64,000 nucleotides of DNA. Source: Bacteroidales bacterium (lineage in GTDB: Bacteria > Bacteroidota > Bacteroidia > Bacteroidales > UBA1402). This document shows positions 55,033 through 63,774 of the stretch, piece by piece (within the stretch, counting starts at the first letter, position 1; the number at the start of each line of letters is the position of its first letter). Location: contig JAJFTH010000003.1 of the NCBI GenBank assembly GCA_021373135.1, forward strand, positions 124,001 through 188,000, in the 5' to 3' direction. Made by a program: the position numbers and the translations under genes. Under the pieces are notes generated by a model. The model was not told the origin of the DNA, did not search any database, and saw nothing but the letters and a program-made list of their open reading frames with translations.

Positions 55033-56250
55033 ATGAAAAAAATTGTTTTCTTGCTTTCTGCAATTCTTCTGGTTGGAGGAAGTGCAAGCGCACAAAAGAA
55101 TAATGTGTCCAAAGCCAAAGCTAAGATTCTTTCGGAAACGCCTGATACGAAGGCGGCCAAAGAAGCAATACTCTTAGCCTTGGAAAATCCTACGACTAAA
55201 GATTTAGCCAGTACATGGTTTACAGCCGGAGATGTGTTTTATACTATTTATAACGAACAGCAAAAAATTCAGTGGACACAGAAAAAAGGTGATCAGGCTT
55301 TGATGGCAACTTCATTGAAGAGTGCTCTTGATTCATACTCGAAGGCTGATTCATTGGATCAGTTACCCAATGAAAAAGGAAAGATCAACCCAAAATTTCG
55401 TAAAAAGATTGTAGAAAAAGTAAAAGGATTTCAGCGTGGTTTTATCGATGCGGGTTCTTATTACTATGAAAAAAAGGATTTCATGAAATCGTTCGATATG
55501 TTTCAAACATATATTCAATATCCGAACCTGAAGTATATGAAAGGTCAGGGGTTGGAAAAAGATACCTTGATTCCTATGATTACCTATTATTGTGGTTTAT
55601 CTGCTACTCAGGCTGAAAAACCGGCTATTTCAGTCAAATATTTTGAACAGATCAAAGATACGATTGAATCCCAATGGGTTTATGGCCGTCTTTGTAGTGA
55701 ATACCTGATTTTGAAGGATACGGCCAATCTGATTCGTATGTATAAGCTTGGTGCACAGAAATTTCCAACTGAACCATTCTACACCAGCAACCTGATCAAT
55801 TATTATATCAATGAGGATTTGATGGATGAAGCATTGGTATGGATCAACCAGGCTCTCAATCAAGATCAGAAAAGTCCCATTCTTTGGAATGTGAAAGGTC
55901 GTATTTTAGAAAACACCAATAAATTGGATGAATGTAAGGTCTGTTATCAGAAAGCTTTGGATTTAGATCCAAATTATGCGGATGCTCTTGGTAATATGGG
56001 ACGTCTGTATTACAATAAGGCAGTCGAAGAATTAGATCGTATCAATACCATCCGTGACGACAAAAAGTATAGGGCAGAAAAGGTGATACTGAAAGATTTG
56101 TTTGAGCAGGCTAAACCGTTCTTTGAAAAAGCATATTCCATCAATCCGAATGACCGTGATTTTGTCATTGCATTAAGAGGTATTTATTACAATACTGGAA
56201 ATGATGAAAAATATAAGATCATGGATCAGCGCATCAGGGAAATGAAATAA
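55033..56250 (+). CDS. Exported TPR protein
   Basis: A 405-residue protein with a signal peptide (about 1-21, ending ASAQ) and multiple TPR-like helical repeats; the clearest are near 265-330 (PILWNVKGRILENTNKLDECKVCYQKALDLDPNYADALGNMGRLYYNKAVE). Proteins of this layout are common periplasmic scaffolds in Bacteroidetes. No enzymatic motif is seen. It lies 28 bp after gyrA and is probably in the same transcript, an order often seen in this phylum, as far as I recall. Confidence 0.88.
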   Translation: MKKIVFLLSAILLVGGSASAQKNNVSKAKAKILSETPDTKAAKEAILLALENPTTKDLASTWFTAGDVFYTIYNEQQKIQWTQKKGDQALMATSLKSALDSYSKADSLDQLPNEKGKINPKFRKKIVEKVKGFQRGFIDAGSYYYEKKDFMKSFDMFQTYIQYPNLKYMKGQGLEKDTLIPMITYYCGLSATQAEKPAISVKYFEQIKDTIESQWVYGRLCSEYLILKDTANLIRMYKLGAQKFPTEPFYTSNLINYYINEDLMDEALVWINQALNQDQKSPILWNVKGRILENTNKLDECKVCYQKALDLDPNYADALGNMGRLYYNKAVEELDRINTIRDDKKYRAEKVILKDLFEQAKPFFEKAYSINPNDRDFVIALRGIYYNTGNDEKYKIMDQRIREMK

Positions 56251-56277
56251 TCATTGGTAAACTTCTATAAATTTTTT

Positions 56278-56307
56278 AAAGCATCCCTCAAAAGGGGATG
56301 CTTTTTT
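56278..56307 (+). terminator. Rho-independent terminator
   Basis: AAAGCATCCC pairs with GGGGATGCTTT, followed by T-run. It ends the gyrA-TPR transcript. Confidence 0.9.
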
Positions 56308-56382
56308 GTTGCTGAAAATTTTACATATCATTTTGAATAATATCTATTCATCATAATATTAATTATAACACAAATACAGTAA

Positions 56383-56415
56383 TGAAAAAATGGGCTGCTT
56401 TTGACAGGCCCATTT
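56383..56415 (-). terminator. Terminator of the universal stress protein gene
   Basis: On the minus strand AAATGGGC pairs with GCCCATTT and is followed by six T. Confidence 0.85.
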
Positions 56416-56495
56416 ATATTAAAACTTTATGAGAATCGCATATTTGAAATTGTGCCGAACCAATCTCTGAGATTTTTAATTCTCGCGATCTTAAA

Positions 56496-57608
56496 TTATC
56501 CTCTTAAGACCAATAATGGCGTATCACTGTGAAAAACCATCTTATGTGCAAGTCCTGGATTAAATAATCGTGCAAAGACATTTCGCTTTTGTTGTGTTAT
56601 TGTAAGAACGTCGATTTGCCGGTCTTTGACAAATTCATCCAAATTATTGATTAGGTCGTCTCCTTCAATGATACAATATGAACTATCTACTTCAGGATAT
56701 TGCTTGCTGAAATATCCTTTGACTCCATTCAGTTGCACTTCTGTCCATTTATCCGACTCGCCTGATAAGTGTATAAAGTACACTTTAAAATTAAAGGTTT
56801 TCATCAATTGCATCAGTGATTCAAATGCAATCAGATCTCTTTGGTCAAAATTTGTAATAAATCCAATATTCTTAATTTGTTCAAATTTGTCAAAAGGTGT
56901 ATTTTCCGGAATGGCAAATACCGGAACGCGTGACCTGTCAATTACTTCAGCGGTGACACTCCCCATTAATGCTGCTTCTTTGGCATCCTTACCACGTGTA
57001 CCCATAATAATCATGTAAGGATTGTGTTTTTTGCTGTAAAGCAGAATTTGTTCTTCGGGCATTCCTTCACGGAATTTACAGCCAAATGCAATTTCGGGCA
57101 AAATACCGTTCTCAATATTCTTTTTCAACGTATCAGTCAGATTATCCATATTTTCATGGATTTTTTTCATCTGTTTCCGAATACTTTCCTGATTTGCTTC
57201 GTCAAATGCAAATGCGTCGCTGATTGGCATTCCACCTGAATAATATGGGCTGTAATAGGTATTCAAGAATATGATGCTGGCATCAATATTTTTTGCCATA
57301 CTGAATGCAAATCGTGCGGCTTTGATAGAATAGTCAGAGAAATCTACCGGTACCAGGATGAATTTCTTTTCCGTTTCTGCAACATCTTGATTTTCAGTAT
57401 TATAACTAAAATCGATTTCTTCAATCCGTTTCAAGGCTGCTGCCAGATCGCTTTCCTTGATACGAACCCGTACTCCTGCAGATATCATTGGTTGTATCTC
57501 GTTGACATTGTGCAGGTAAACATCAATACCTTCCGATTCAAGTATCCCTTTTAAGATGATGGCACGTTCATAAGTATGAATGGCGACAGTAACTAATTTT
57601 TCTTCCAT
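56496..57608 (-). CDS. DUF2007-universal stress protein fusion
   Basis: A 370-residue protein. Residues about 1-65 match DUF2007 (LVTVAIHTYERAIILKGILESEGIDVYLHNVN), then two UspA-like domains: about 80-240 (FILVPVDFSDYSIKAARFA; ATP-binding GTRGKDAKEAALMGSVTAEVI) and about 245-370, which keeps the fold but lacks a clear glycine loop. The frame opens upstream to 57644, but ATG 57608 with an A-rich leader is more likely. It stands alone with its own terminator. Role: nucleotide-dependent stress signalling, by family inference. Confidence 0.9.
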   Translation of the reverse strand: MEEKLVTVAIHTYERAIILKGILESEGIDVYLHNVNEIQPMISAGVRVRIKESDLAAALKRIEEIDFSYNTENQDVAETEKKFILVPVDFSDYSIKAARFAFSMAKNIDASIIFLNTYYSPYYSGGMPISDAFAFDEANQESIRKQMKKIHENMDNLTDTLKKNIENGILPEIAFGCKFREGMPEEQILLYSKKHNPYMIIMGTRGKDAKEAALMGSVTAEVIDRSRVPVFAIPENTPFDKFEQIKNIGFITNFDQRDLIAFESLMQLMKTFNFKVYFIHLSGESDKWTEVQLNGVKGYFSKQYPEVDSSYCIIEGDDLINNLDEFVKDRQIDVLTITQQKRNVFARLFNPGLAHKMVFHSDTPLLVLRG

Positions 57609-57780
57609 ATCTTTAGAATTTATTTTTAGAGTATAGAAATCCATCCTTAAAGATAAACATTCTTGTTCCGAAATTGTTTACAAAATCCTTATTATATTGG
57701 TGATTTATTTCAAAAAGAAAAGGGAAATGCTCATTTATAAGTGCTCCCCCCTCCTACCCAAAATGGAAGATGGTAAATGG

Positions 57781-59082
57781 TTAGTTTTTAATGTGTCCAA
57801 ATAAATCGTATGGTTCTGATGATGTGATTTCAATATTGTAAAAATTTCCAGGCTTCAACTCTTTTTCTTTTGAAATAAAGACTTCGGGATCTACTTCCGG
57901 CGAATCAAATTCTGTGCGCCCGACATAATAATCTTGTTCTTCCCGATCTACAATGACTTTAAGTGTTTTTCCCACTTTTGTTGCATTGATTTCTTCTGAA
58001 ATGCCTTGTTGCAGGAGCATGAGTTCATCCAGTCTGGCTTGTTTCACTTCTGCTGGAATTTCATCCTGATAGTGTTTGGCGGCATAGGTGCCTTCTTCCT
58101 CAGAATAGGTAAAAGCTCCCATGCGTTCAAAGCGGATTTCTTTTACAAAGTCACAAAGTTCCCTGAAATCTGCTTCGGTTTCGCCTGGATGGCCAACCAT
58201 CAGAGTCGTACGGAGATGAATGCCTGGAACTTCCTGACGAATGTATTTCAGCAATTCCAGGGTTTGTTCCTTATTGATTTTGCGACGCATCTTGAGAAGC
58301 ATGTTGTCGCTGATATGTTGTAAGGCCATGTCAAGATAGGAACAAACATTGGGCCTTTCACGCATGACATGTAGAATATCCATTGGGAATTCGTATGGGT
58401 AAGTATAGTGCAAACGCAGCCATTCTACACCTGGAATCAGTGAAATCTGCTCCACCAGATCGGCCAGTTTCAGGGTATGATAGAGATCCTTTCCGTAATA
58501 GGACAAATCCTGTGCGATAAGCTGAAATTCCTTGACACCCTGACTTATGAGCAAACGAATTTCTTCAAGTATATCCTCCATGGGTCTGGACTGATGTTTG
58601 CCTGTGATGATCGGTATGGCGCAATAGGAACAGGTACGGTTGCATCCCTCTGAAATTTTGATATAAGCGTAGTGCGAAGGGGTGGTGAGGTGACGTTCCA
58701 GTTTTAACTCATTGTGGTACGTTTCACCCAAGTCGGCTATGACTTCTTTCCAGTTGAATTTTCCGTAAAAATGATCGACTTCAGGAATTTCGTCGGTTAA
58801 CTCCTTTAGGTAACGTTCAGACAGACATCCCATTACAAATAGTTTACTGATCTGTTCCTTTTTTCGGGCTGCAGACCATTCCAGTATGGTGTCGATGGAT
58901 TCTTCTTTGGCATCACCGATAAAGCCGCAAGTATTGATAATCACTATGCCACCATTTGGAACATCAGCATTATGCTCTACTTGGTAGCCGATGGCTTCAA
59001 ATTGCAGCAAGAGTTGTTCGGAATCAACCAGATTCTTGGAACAGCCCATGGTTATAATATTGATTGTTTTCTTGAATCGCAT
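57781..59082 (-). CDS. rimO: Ribosomal protein S12 methylthiotransferase RimO
   Basis: A 433-residue radical-SAM methylthiotransferase. The N-terminal UPF0004 domain begins TMGCSKNLVDSE and continues INTCGFIGDAKEESID and VMGCLSERY with its three cysteines; the radical SAM cluster is CNRTCSYCAIP; a C-terminal TRAM domain follows (LKVIVDREEQDYYVGRTEFDSPEVD). The TMGCSKNLVDSE start points to RimO and not MiaB. It follows ftsY by 2 bp. Confidence 0.96.
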   Translation of the reverse strand: MRFKKTINIITMGCSKNLVDSEQLLLQFEAIGYQVEHNADVPNGGIVIINTCGFIGDAKEESIDTILEWSAARKKEQISKLFVMGCLSERYLKELTDEIPEVDHFYGKFNWKEVIADLGETYHNELKLERHLTTPSHYAYIKISEGCNRTCSYCAIPIITGKHQSRPMEDILEEIRLLISQGVKEFQLIAQDLSYYGKDLYHTLKLADLVEQISLIPGVEWLRLHYTYPYEFPMDILHVMRERPNVCSYLDMALQHISDNMLLKMRRKINKEQTLELLKYIRQEVPGIHLRTTLMVGHPGETEADFRELCDFVKEIRFERMGAFTYSEEEGTYAAKHYQDEIPAEVKQARLDELMLLQQGISEEINATKVGKTLKVIVDREEQDYYVGRTEFDSPEVDPEVFISKEKELKPGNFYNIEITSSEPYDLFGHIKN

Positions 59083-59084
59083 TC

Positions 59085-60053
59085 TTAAAAGTTGGAGCCA
59101 AACAAGGAATCGACAAAGTTGCGACGATTAAAGATCTGCAAGTGATCCATTCCTTCGCCCAACCCGATATATTTCACAGGAATCCGGAATTGGTCGGAAA
59201 TGCCGATAACAACGCCGCCTTTGGCCGTTCCGTCCAGTTTAGTGATGGCTAATGCGTTTACTTCTGTAGCTAATGTAAATTGCTTGGCTTGTTCAAAGGC
59301 ATTCTGCCCTGTCGAACCGTCAAGTACCAAAAGAATTTCATGAGGTGCATCGGGAATCACTTTTTTCATGACATCCTTGATTTTGGTCAATTCATTCATC
59401 AGGCCAATTTTATTGTGTAGTCTTCCGGCTGTATCGATCAATACGACATCGGCGTCATTGGCGACAGCAGATTTGAGGGTGTCGTAAGCGACAGCGGCCG
59501 GATCAGAACCCATGGCTTGTTTGATGACAGGAACCCCTGCCCTTTCTCCCCAAATGCATAATTGTTCTACGGCTGCGGCCCTAAATGTATCTGCTGCACC
59601 CAAATACACTTTCTTGCCTGCTTGTTTGAATTTGTATGCCAATTTTCCAATGGTGGTTGTCTTTCCAACACCGTTTACTCCTACGACCATGATGACATAG
59701 GGTTTTTTCACTTCAGGAAAGTCAAAATCGTCAGTGTCTTCATTTTCGTTTCTGATGAGCAAGCCGACTATTTCTTCCCGAAGAACGGCGTTCAGTTCTT
59801 TGGTATCTATGTATCTGTCTCTTGCTATGCGCTTTTGAATCCGGTCTATGATTTTTAAGGTGGTATCTACTCCGACATCAGAAGAGATCAGGATCTCTTC
59901 CAACTCATCCAGTACGTCGTCGTCAACTTTGGATTTTCCAGCAATGGCACGGCTGATTTTTGAAAAAACATTTTCTTTGGTTTTGGATAATCCCTGATCC
60001 AAAATATCCTTTTCTTCTTTTTTATCTCTTGAAAATAAATTGAATATACCCAT
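59085..60053 (-). CDS. ftsY: Signal recognition particle receptor FtsY
   Basis: A 322-residue SRP receptor GTPase. The N domain (about 25-100) is followed by the G domain with GVNGVGKTTTIGKLA, DTFRAAAVEQLCIW, VLIDTAGRLHN, ITKLDGTAKGG and IGLGEGMDHLQIF. The acidic A domain is nearly absent, as in other Bacteroidota. The ORF reaches 60083, but the promoter -7 box at 60081-60088 makes ATG 60053 (MGIFNLFSRD) the only sensible start. It docks ribosome-SRP complexes at the membrane. Confidence 0.96.
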   Translation of the reverse strand: MGIFNLFSRDKKEEKDILDQGLSKTKENVFSKISRAIAGKSKVDDDVLDELEEILISSDVGVDTTLKIIDRIQKRIARDRYIDTKELNAVLREEIVGLLIRNENEDTDDFDFPEVKKPYVIMVVGVNGVGKTTTIGKLAYKFKQAGKKVYLGAADTFRAAAVEQLCIWGERAGVPVIKQAMGSDPAAVAYDTLKSAVANDADVVLIDTAGRLHNKIGLMNELTKIKDVMKKVIPDAPHEILLVLDGSTGQNAFEQAKQFTLATEVNALAITKLDGTAKGGVVIGISDQFRIPVKYIGLGEGMDHLQIFNRRNFVDSLFGSNF

Positions 60054-60080
60054 TGTTTGTGCTATTTTCGCTAAACATTG

Positions 60081-60112
60081 CAAATGTACAGATTATTAAC
60101 GAAGTGCACAAA
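60081..60112 (-). promoter_or_regulatory. Promoter of ftsY-rimO
   Basis: On the minus strand TTTG (60112-60109), 20 bp, TACATTTG (60088-60081). Fully consensus, and it sits on top of the upstream candidate ATG. Confidence 0.8.
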
Positions 60113-60222
60113 TTTGCTTTGGTTCGAGGCTGTGTTTTAACAATAAATTCCACATTTTAATAGGATTCGGGAATGTGTTAAGCCATCATTAATCGTCAGT
60201 ATAATGAACATCCGTACTTGAC

Positions 60223-62652
60223 TTATCTGTTGCTGCTGCTGCTCCGGCTCTCTTCATCACTGGAAGCGGTCGAACGGTTGACTCTTGTCTTGAAAGTTTC
60301 TTTACCGAAACGATAAGTGAACGATAGATTCAGTCGTCTGGTCGTGCCATTCCATTTTGATGTTACATCTAAATGGCCATATTTGGCGTATCCATTGCTA
60401 TGGTTTGTATCAAAGATATCTCCCAATGAAAGTTTTAGTGTTCCATTTTTGCTGAAGAGGCTTTTTTTGACTCCTATATCAAAGGAATAAAAACCATTAT
60501 TGACAAAATAACCCCACAATTGTTTGGACTGTCCTCTTCCGGAGAATTCTAGTCCGATATCATGCGGTAAAGAAAACGTATGTATCATGTTACCCATAAA
60601 ACTCCATCTGGAAAAATCCGGAACACCTTCGTAATCGGATGCAAATTTTTTATACATGCCAGTTACCGTGGTATTCAGGTGCCACCATTTGGTAATGTCG
60701 AATTGGACCGTTTCCGATCCGTTCAGATCAATGGATTTACTCAGGTTTTTATCCATTTGGTATATTTTTTTGGAGATGTCATCCTGTTCAATGATTTGAG
60801 TGAACACGTCATTGGTGTTATTGAAACCAATGGATGTGATTAATTTGTTTTTATAAGTGTAATTCAAACCAAGTGCATTGGAATATTGTGGACGCAGGAA
60901 CGGGTTTCCCTCTACATAGGTATAGAGATCAATCATCCACATAAATGGATTGAGCTGATTGTAGCCTGGACGTCCTATGCGGTAGCTGTATGAAAGGCCA
61001 AGCTGATTGTCTTTATTGATGGAATGTTGCACAAAAAATGTAGGGAATAGGTTGGTATAATGATTCCGGTCTATGCGATCCAAGGATTTGGAGTCACCTT
61101 TTGAATTGGTGTTTTCCATCCTCAGGCCCAATTGAACGGATGTCTTGCCAAATTGCCCCCGTCCGCTCAGGTAAGCAGCGTTGATGTTTTCCGTGTAGAT
61201 GAACTTGTCAGAAGGTTCGAGATCTGTATTAGAAACGATGTTGGTCGGGCCATCAATATTGAAATCCATATTTGCATGATTGGTTACCAAACTGATTTTC
61301 GTGCCTGCTTCTAAAGAAAATATTTTGTTGATGGGCTTTTCATAATCAGTTTTGACGGTCAAGATATTGATTTTTGAACCTTGATTTCCAACAATTCTCG
61401 AATCTGCGTTGATCTGGTTTCCGCCGGCATCAAAAAACTGACTAAACTGATCACTGAGTGAATGATAAAAGAAGCGTGCGTAGTCGGCATCCACCATTAA
61501 ATTTTGCCCTAAAGTGTCAAAATCCAATTTGTAATTGACGTTATAGGTGTAATTATGCCAATTGTCTTTTTGGTCGGTTCTGGTTTTCAACAAGGAATCA
61601 AGTTGATACCGACTGTCTTCGAACCTGCTTTTTGAAGTTAAAGGGCTTAAGTTTAGGCCGTTTGATTCCCTGAACATGACACTGACGACCTGCTTTTTGG
61701 TCAGGAAATAATCAGCACCGACTTTATAATTGTGAGAATGTCCATTGTAATCGCAATTAATGAAGGTACGTTCAAATGTCCCTATATCAGGACCTGTCAG
61801 AAATTTGCGTGTAATGACCGAATTATTACTGCCTGCCCAAGTGTAGATGGAGTAATTGCCATAGATGTTCAGTTTACCGAAATTCATGTTCAGGTTGAAA
61901 CCTGTGTTTTCGCTAAATTTGTTGTTGTATCCCAAACCTCCAAATACACTGCCGTTAAAACCTGTGCGTCTGTTATGTTTGGTCTTGATGTTGATAATAC
62001 CTGAGCTACCCTCGGCATCATAACGAGAAGAGGGATTTTCTATGATTTCAATATGATCAATGTCCTTTCCCTGCATTCCTTTGAGCATGGAGGCCAACTG
62101 TTCGGCGGAAACATAAGTTGGTTTATCATCAATCAGCACTTTGATCCCCTGTTTGCCTTTCAAGCTGATATTGTTGTTGTCGTCGACGGATACACCAGGT
62201 GCTTTCTTCAGGATGTCTAATACATTTTCAGAATCAGTAGTGATGGATGCTTCCGGATTGATGACTATCTTATCTGCTTGTTGTTCAATAAATGAACGTT
62301 TGGCAGTTACTGTGGCCTCTTTTAATATCTGGGTGGATTCCTCCAAAACCACATTTTTCACAATCTTATTGGATGCCAGAACAAATTTTTCTGTTTCATA
62401 CTTCTTGTATCCCATTAAAGTGATGGACAGGATATATTCATCAGGATTCACCTTGTCAATGGAAAATTCTCCGGTGCTATTGCTTTCTCCACTTTTGACG
62501 GGTATTTTTGTTTTTGCATCCAGCAAAGTTACGGTTGCAAACATCACCGGTTTGTGCTTCCGGTCGGTAATATGTCCCATTACGATATTTTCTGCCATGG
62601 ATGTACATATATAAAGGAATGTAAACATGAACAAACTCAAGATTCTTCGCAT
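60223..62652 (-). CDS. TonB-dependent receptor-like outer-membrane beta-barrel protein
   Basis: An 809-residue protein: signal peptide about 1-20, carboxypeptidase-regulatory-like domain about 22-105 (GHITDRKHKPVMFATVTLLDAKT), plug-type region about 115-225 (VLDILKKAPGVSVDDNNNISLKGKQGIKVLIDDKPTYVSAEQLASMLKGM), then a long barrel of the OMP_b-brl_3 type ending SFTYRFGKE plus a Ser/Arg-rich tail. It lacks the SusC signature, so it belongs to the other large Bacteroidota receptor group. No partner gene is adjacent, so the ligand is unknown. Confidence 0.9.
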   Translation of the reverse strand: MRRILSLFMFTFLYICTSMAENIVMGHITDRKHKPVMFATVTLLDAKTKIPVKSGESNSTGEFSIDKVNPDEYILSITLMGYKKYETEKFVLASNKIVKNVVLEESTQILKEATVTAKRSFIEQQADKIVINPEASITTDSENVLDILKKAPGVSVDDNNNISLKGKQGIKVLIDDKPTYVSAEQLASMLKGMQGKDIDHIEIIENPSSRYDAEGSSGIINIKTKHNRRTGFNGSVFGGLGYNNKFSENTGFNLNMNFGKLNIYGNYSIYTWAGSNNSVITRKFLTGPDIGTFERTFINCDYNGHSHNYKVGADYFLTKKQVVSVMFRESNGLNLSPLTSKSRFEDSRYQLDSLLKTRTDQKDNWHNYTYNVNYKLDFDTLGQNLMVDADYARFFYHSLSDQFSQFFDAGGNQINADSRIVGNQGSKINILTVKTDYEKPINKIFSLEAGTKISLVTNHANMDFNIDGPTNIVSNTDLEPSDKFIYTENINAAYLSGRGQFGKTSVQLGLRMENTNSKGDSKSLDRIDRNHYTNLFPTFFVQHSINKDNQLGLSYSYRIGRPGYNQLNPFMWMIDLYTYVEGNPFLRPQYSNALGLNYTYKNKLITSIGFNNTNDVFTQIIEQDDISKKIYQMDKNLSKSIDLNGSETVQFDITKWWHLNTTVTGMYKKFASDYEGVPDFSRWSFMGNMIHTFSLPHDIGLEFSGRGQSKQLWGYFVNNGFYSFDIGVKKSLFSKNGTLKLSLGDIFDTNHSNGYAKYGHLDVTSKWNGTTRRLNLSFTYRFGKETFKTRVNRSTASSDEESRSSSSNR

Positions 62653-62663
62653 ACAATTTTTAG

Positions 62664-62696
62664 TTTAATACATTTAATTTTCTATTTAATACATTT
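62664..62696. repeat. 12-bp direct repeat before the receptor gene
   Basis: TTTAATACATTT occurs twice, at 62664-62675 and 62685-62696, with a 21-bp period (two helical turns), 12 bp upstream of the receptor start. It lies where a regulator might bind or in the mRNA leader. Confidence 0.45.
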
Positions 62697-62806
62697 GACG
62701 CTCTATTTCAAAAAAGGTAACCTCTGAAAAATTTATTTAATTTTTTTTAAAGTTTAAAGGATGTGCCAGAAACATAAATATTTGAGAATGTGGATCTAAA
62801 ATAAAA

Positions 62807-62834
62807 ACAGAGTGCCCAATAATGAACACTCTGT
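62807..62834 (-). terminator. Second of two tandem terminators
   Basis: ACAGAGTG/CACTCTGT stem; on the minus strand it is followed by GTTTTTATTTT. It backs up the stronger hairpin at 62852-62887. Confidence 0.7.
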
Positions 62835-62845
62835 GTGAATTAGAA

Positions 62846-62887
62846 AAACAAAAAATGGGTTGAACTCTTTATGAGTCAACCCATTTT
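62846..62887 (-). terminator. Terminator of the rpmB-rpmG-DUF4295 operon
   Basis: AAATGGGTTGA pairs with TCAACCCATTT around a short loop that can itself pair (CTC/GAG). On the minus strand a T-run follows. It lies 20 nt after the DUF4295 stop. Confidence 0.9.
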
Positions 62888-62905
62888 AAATATGATACCG
62901 ATCAA

Positions 62906-63058
62906 TTATTTTTTGAAAAAGTCATTGATCTTTTCGTTGTGTACGATTTCTTCCTGGAAAGTATAGGCTCCGGTTTTCGGAGATTTTACCATCTTGATTA
63001 CCTTGGCGTAGGCACGACCTTCGCCTTTTTGCAATGATGCAACTGCTTTTTTTGCCAT
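62906..63058 (-). CDS. DUF4295 small protein
   Basis: A 50-residue basic protein, MAKKAVASLQKGEGRAYAKV then IKMVKSPKTGAYTFQEEIVH and NEKINDFFKK. It is the DUF4295 protein found after L33 in Bacteroidota and is thought to be ribosome-associated; the function is not proven. It starts 8 bp after rpmG in transcription order. Confidence 0.93.
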   Translation of the reverse strand: MAKKAVASLQKGEGRAYAKVIKMVKSPKTGAYTFQEEIVHNEKINDFFKK

Positions 63059-63066
63059 GACCTATC

Positions 63067-63255
63067 TTATTTAATTTCTTTATGAACTGTCATTTTCTTT
63101 AAAATCGGGTTGTATTTCTTCAGTTCCAAACGACCTGTCGTATTCTTGCGGTTTTTGGTCGTGATGTAACGAGATGTACCCGGCATGCCACTTTCTTTGT
63201 GCTCTGTGCACTCCAGAATAACCTGGATTCTGTTTCCTTTAGCTTTTTTTGCCAT
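63067..63255 (-). CDS. rpmG: 50S ribosomal protein L33
   Basis: A 62-residue L33 with [30 protein letters not shown] and [17 protein letters not shown]. The L33 zinc-binding cysteines are missing except one (Cys near residue 16), so it is a zinc-independent (C-minus) form. It is encoded between L28 and DUF4295. Confidence 0.95.
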   Translation of the reverse strand: MAKKAKGNRIQVILECTEHKESGMPGTSRYITTKNRKNTTGRLELKKYNPILKKMTVHKEIK

Positions 63256-63273
63256 TTCTTTGATCTCCTACGA

Positions 63274-63534
63274 TTAATTAAGTACTTGGACATCTTCAAC
63301 ACGTAAATATCCCTTTTCGCTGGCATCTCTCATGGCTGCGTCCAAACCTTTTTTGTTGATGGTGCGCAAAGCTGCTGCCGAAATGGTCAGCGAGATCCAA
63401 CAATCTTGTTCTACCCAATAGAACTTCTTTGTAAACAGATTGACATTGAATTTACGTTTGGTACGCCTTTTAGAGTGCGAAACGTTATTCCCTATCATTG
63501 CTTTTTTCCCTGTGATTTGACAAACTTTAGACAT
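63274..63534 (-). CDS. rpmB: 50S ribosomal protein L28
   Basis: An 86-residue L28: [61 protein letters not shown]. First gene of the rpmB-rpmG-DUF4295 operon; the upstream region has a TTACTTTG box one base short of the consensus. Confidence 0.95.
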   Translation of the reverse strand: MSKVCQITGKKAMIGNNVSHSKRRTKRKFNVNLFTKKFYWVEQDCWISLTISAAALRTINKKGLDAAMRDASEKGYLRVEDVQVLN

Positions 63535-63683
63535 GTCTTATCTTTTTTAGATTAGTATAGCTCTTGGTGTTTCTTAAAACGGCTGCAAAGTAAGTCATTT
63601 TTTGCTTTCCATGCAAATTTTCAGACAAAAATCATTTTGGAAGAGGCTGATATTCAAAGCGTATTTGTGGGCTATTGGACTAT

Positions 63684-63761
63684 TATAATGGTTGAAATAT
63701 TAATCATTATAAATAAATTATTGATATAATGGTATAAATAATAATCATTATAGTACATTTG
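63684..63761 (+). promoter_or_regulatory. Tandem palindromic operators and promoter of the HipB-like gene
   Basis: Two copies of TATAATGG-N9-TAATCATTATA lie at 63684-63711 and 63725-63752, 41 bp apart (about four helical turns). Each has inverted arms TATAATG/CATTATA spaced 14 bp. The second copy ends 1 bp before the -7 box TACATTTG (63754-63761). This is the expected layout for autorepression by a helix-turn-helix antitoxin. The ATG follows the box by only 13 bp, so the leader is very short. Confidence 0.7.
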
Positions 63762-63774
63762 CAAAAAAATACCT

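Noticed and set aside
60054-60083. Ten-residue upstream extension of FtsY (start at 60083)
   Set aside because: A consensus -7 promoter box at 60081-60088 overlaps that ATG, so it would not be transcribed.
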